A model generated the notes under the pieces. The model did no database searches. It was given only the letters and a program-made list of their open reading frames with translations, and was not told where the DNA came from. The position numbers and the translations under genes were made by a program. Positions 63,241 to 64,000 of a stretch of DNA of 64,000 nt are shown here, piece after piece (the first letter of the stretch is position 1; every line of letters begins with the position of its first letter). This DNA comes from Toxotes chatareus (Eukaryota > Chordata > Actinopteri > Toxotidae): NCBI GenBank assembly GCA_016801885.1, contig CM028893.1, positions 6,833,950 to 6,897,949 of the forward strand. Direction: 5' to 3'.

Positions 63241-64000
63241 GGTACTTTATAAATTGCGGCTCAGCTCTTGATGTTCAATTTAGTGGCCACTTTCCCCAAA
63301 GCTCCCACTTTCTGACCTGCTCTGAACAGGATGTATCATGCACTTTCACTTTAAAGATTCAAAGGTTGTTTTCCATTTGTCTCAGATGTGCTTTGTGTCA
63401 CAGTAGAGCTTGTGTCCCTGTAAATTTATTGCTTCTTTCTTGTGGCTTGTGTGTTTAATGGCAGGGGGTTTACTGCTGTTTAGCATGCATACATCTCGGT
63501 GGTATGGTTGTAAATTGTACCTCCATGTTTGATGATAAGCTACTGACTGATACTGTTCCATCCGACCAAGCTGCTTTAACAGTAAGGGGGAAAAACGCTC
63601 TGGGTGGTAATGGTGGCTCTCACCCCCGGGCACCTGCAGTCGTGTTTTCTAGATGGATCAATATATCTGTCAACTTCTCCCTGAGTGGAGCCTATTTCAT
63701 GTTACTCTTGTCATTGCTGCAGGGTGCTACATTAAAAGCCCATGTTCCTTCAAAGCCTGGAAAGAAAATAAAGGTTCTTTGGGACTTTATGCTCTAGGTG
63801 ACAGGGGAAACACTCAAGGGTGGGATTTTGGGGAAACACGTACAGCTTGAGCTCTGATTTGAAACCTTTGTGCTCAGGCAAAACATGGTAGATAATTTGC
63901 TTGCTTTTATTTTTCACTAGTAAAATGTGAAAAGACAAAACCACCTGAAACTTCTCAAGTGTTCCCCTCAACTGAGCCCAACGTGCGAGGTTATAAGACC

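Larger units (their letters stand above)
44424..64000 (+). other. kcnip4: Inferred kcnip4 intron continuing past the window
   Basis: About 19.6 kb with no further exon I can support. The conserved KChIP core (EF hands, starting at the VEDELEM-type exon) was not found, so it must lie beyond 64000. Features seen are a GT run at 46.09 kb, palindromic GCATGC motifs at 46.7 kb, a MEF2/TATA-like site at 50.33 kb, an inverted repeat at 58.9 kb and a LINE remnant with A/TA tail near 63 kb. The many open frames of 60-125 codons show no family features. Confidence 0.55.

Overview
The window is vertebrate nuclear DNA, almost certainly from a ray-finned (teleost) fish. It is AT-rich, has long introns with GT-AG splice sites, carries many GT/CA/CT microsatellites, and holds decayed copies of Tc1/mariner elements of the kinds common in fish genomes. 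No bacterial, CRISPR, rRNA or tRNA signals were seen.

Region 1 (1-23.9 kb, + strand) holds nearly all of adgra3 (GPR125), an adhesion G-protein-coupled receptor. Exons 2 to 19 can be placed with matching phases at every junction: four 72-nt leucine-rich-repeat exons, an LRR C-cap exon, two Ig exons, a hormone-receptor-motif exon, GAIN/GPS exons, and five exons for the seven-helix domain and a long cytoplasmic tail ending in ETTV. Exon 1 (signal peptide and LRR N-cap) lies upstream of the window. A poly(A) signal ends the gene near 23.87 kb.

Region 2 (23.9-29.4 kb) is intergenic. It holds a TTC microsatellite, a short dispersed repeat and an antisense Tc1/mariner remnant.

Region 3 (29.4-64 kb, + strand) is read here as the 5' part of kcnip4 (KChIP4, a calcium-binding Kv4 channel subunit). 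A GC-rich promoter-like segment leads into a short first coding exon (29574-29634) whose peptide resembles the start of mammalian KCNIP4. The rest of the window would be a giant intron. Inside it, at 44283-44423, is a GC-rich, phase 1-1 exon candidate with a KChIP3-like CCLV N-terminal segment, preceded by a candidate 5' exon at 43317-43474. ADGRA3 followed by KCNIP4 in the same orientation agrees with human 4p15.2 as I recall it.

The kcnip4 intron also holds a 1.5-kb Tc1-like element interrupted by a second element with inverted ends, a SINE/LINE-tail-like repeat, a LINE reverse-transcriptase remnant with an A/TA tail, and several inverted repeats. The main points for follow-up are the KChIP3-like exon, the altered GPS cleavage site of Adgra3, and the complementary GT and CA tracts that flank adgra3 exon 6.
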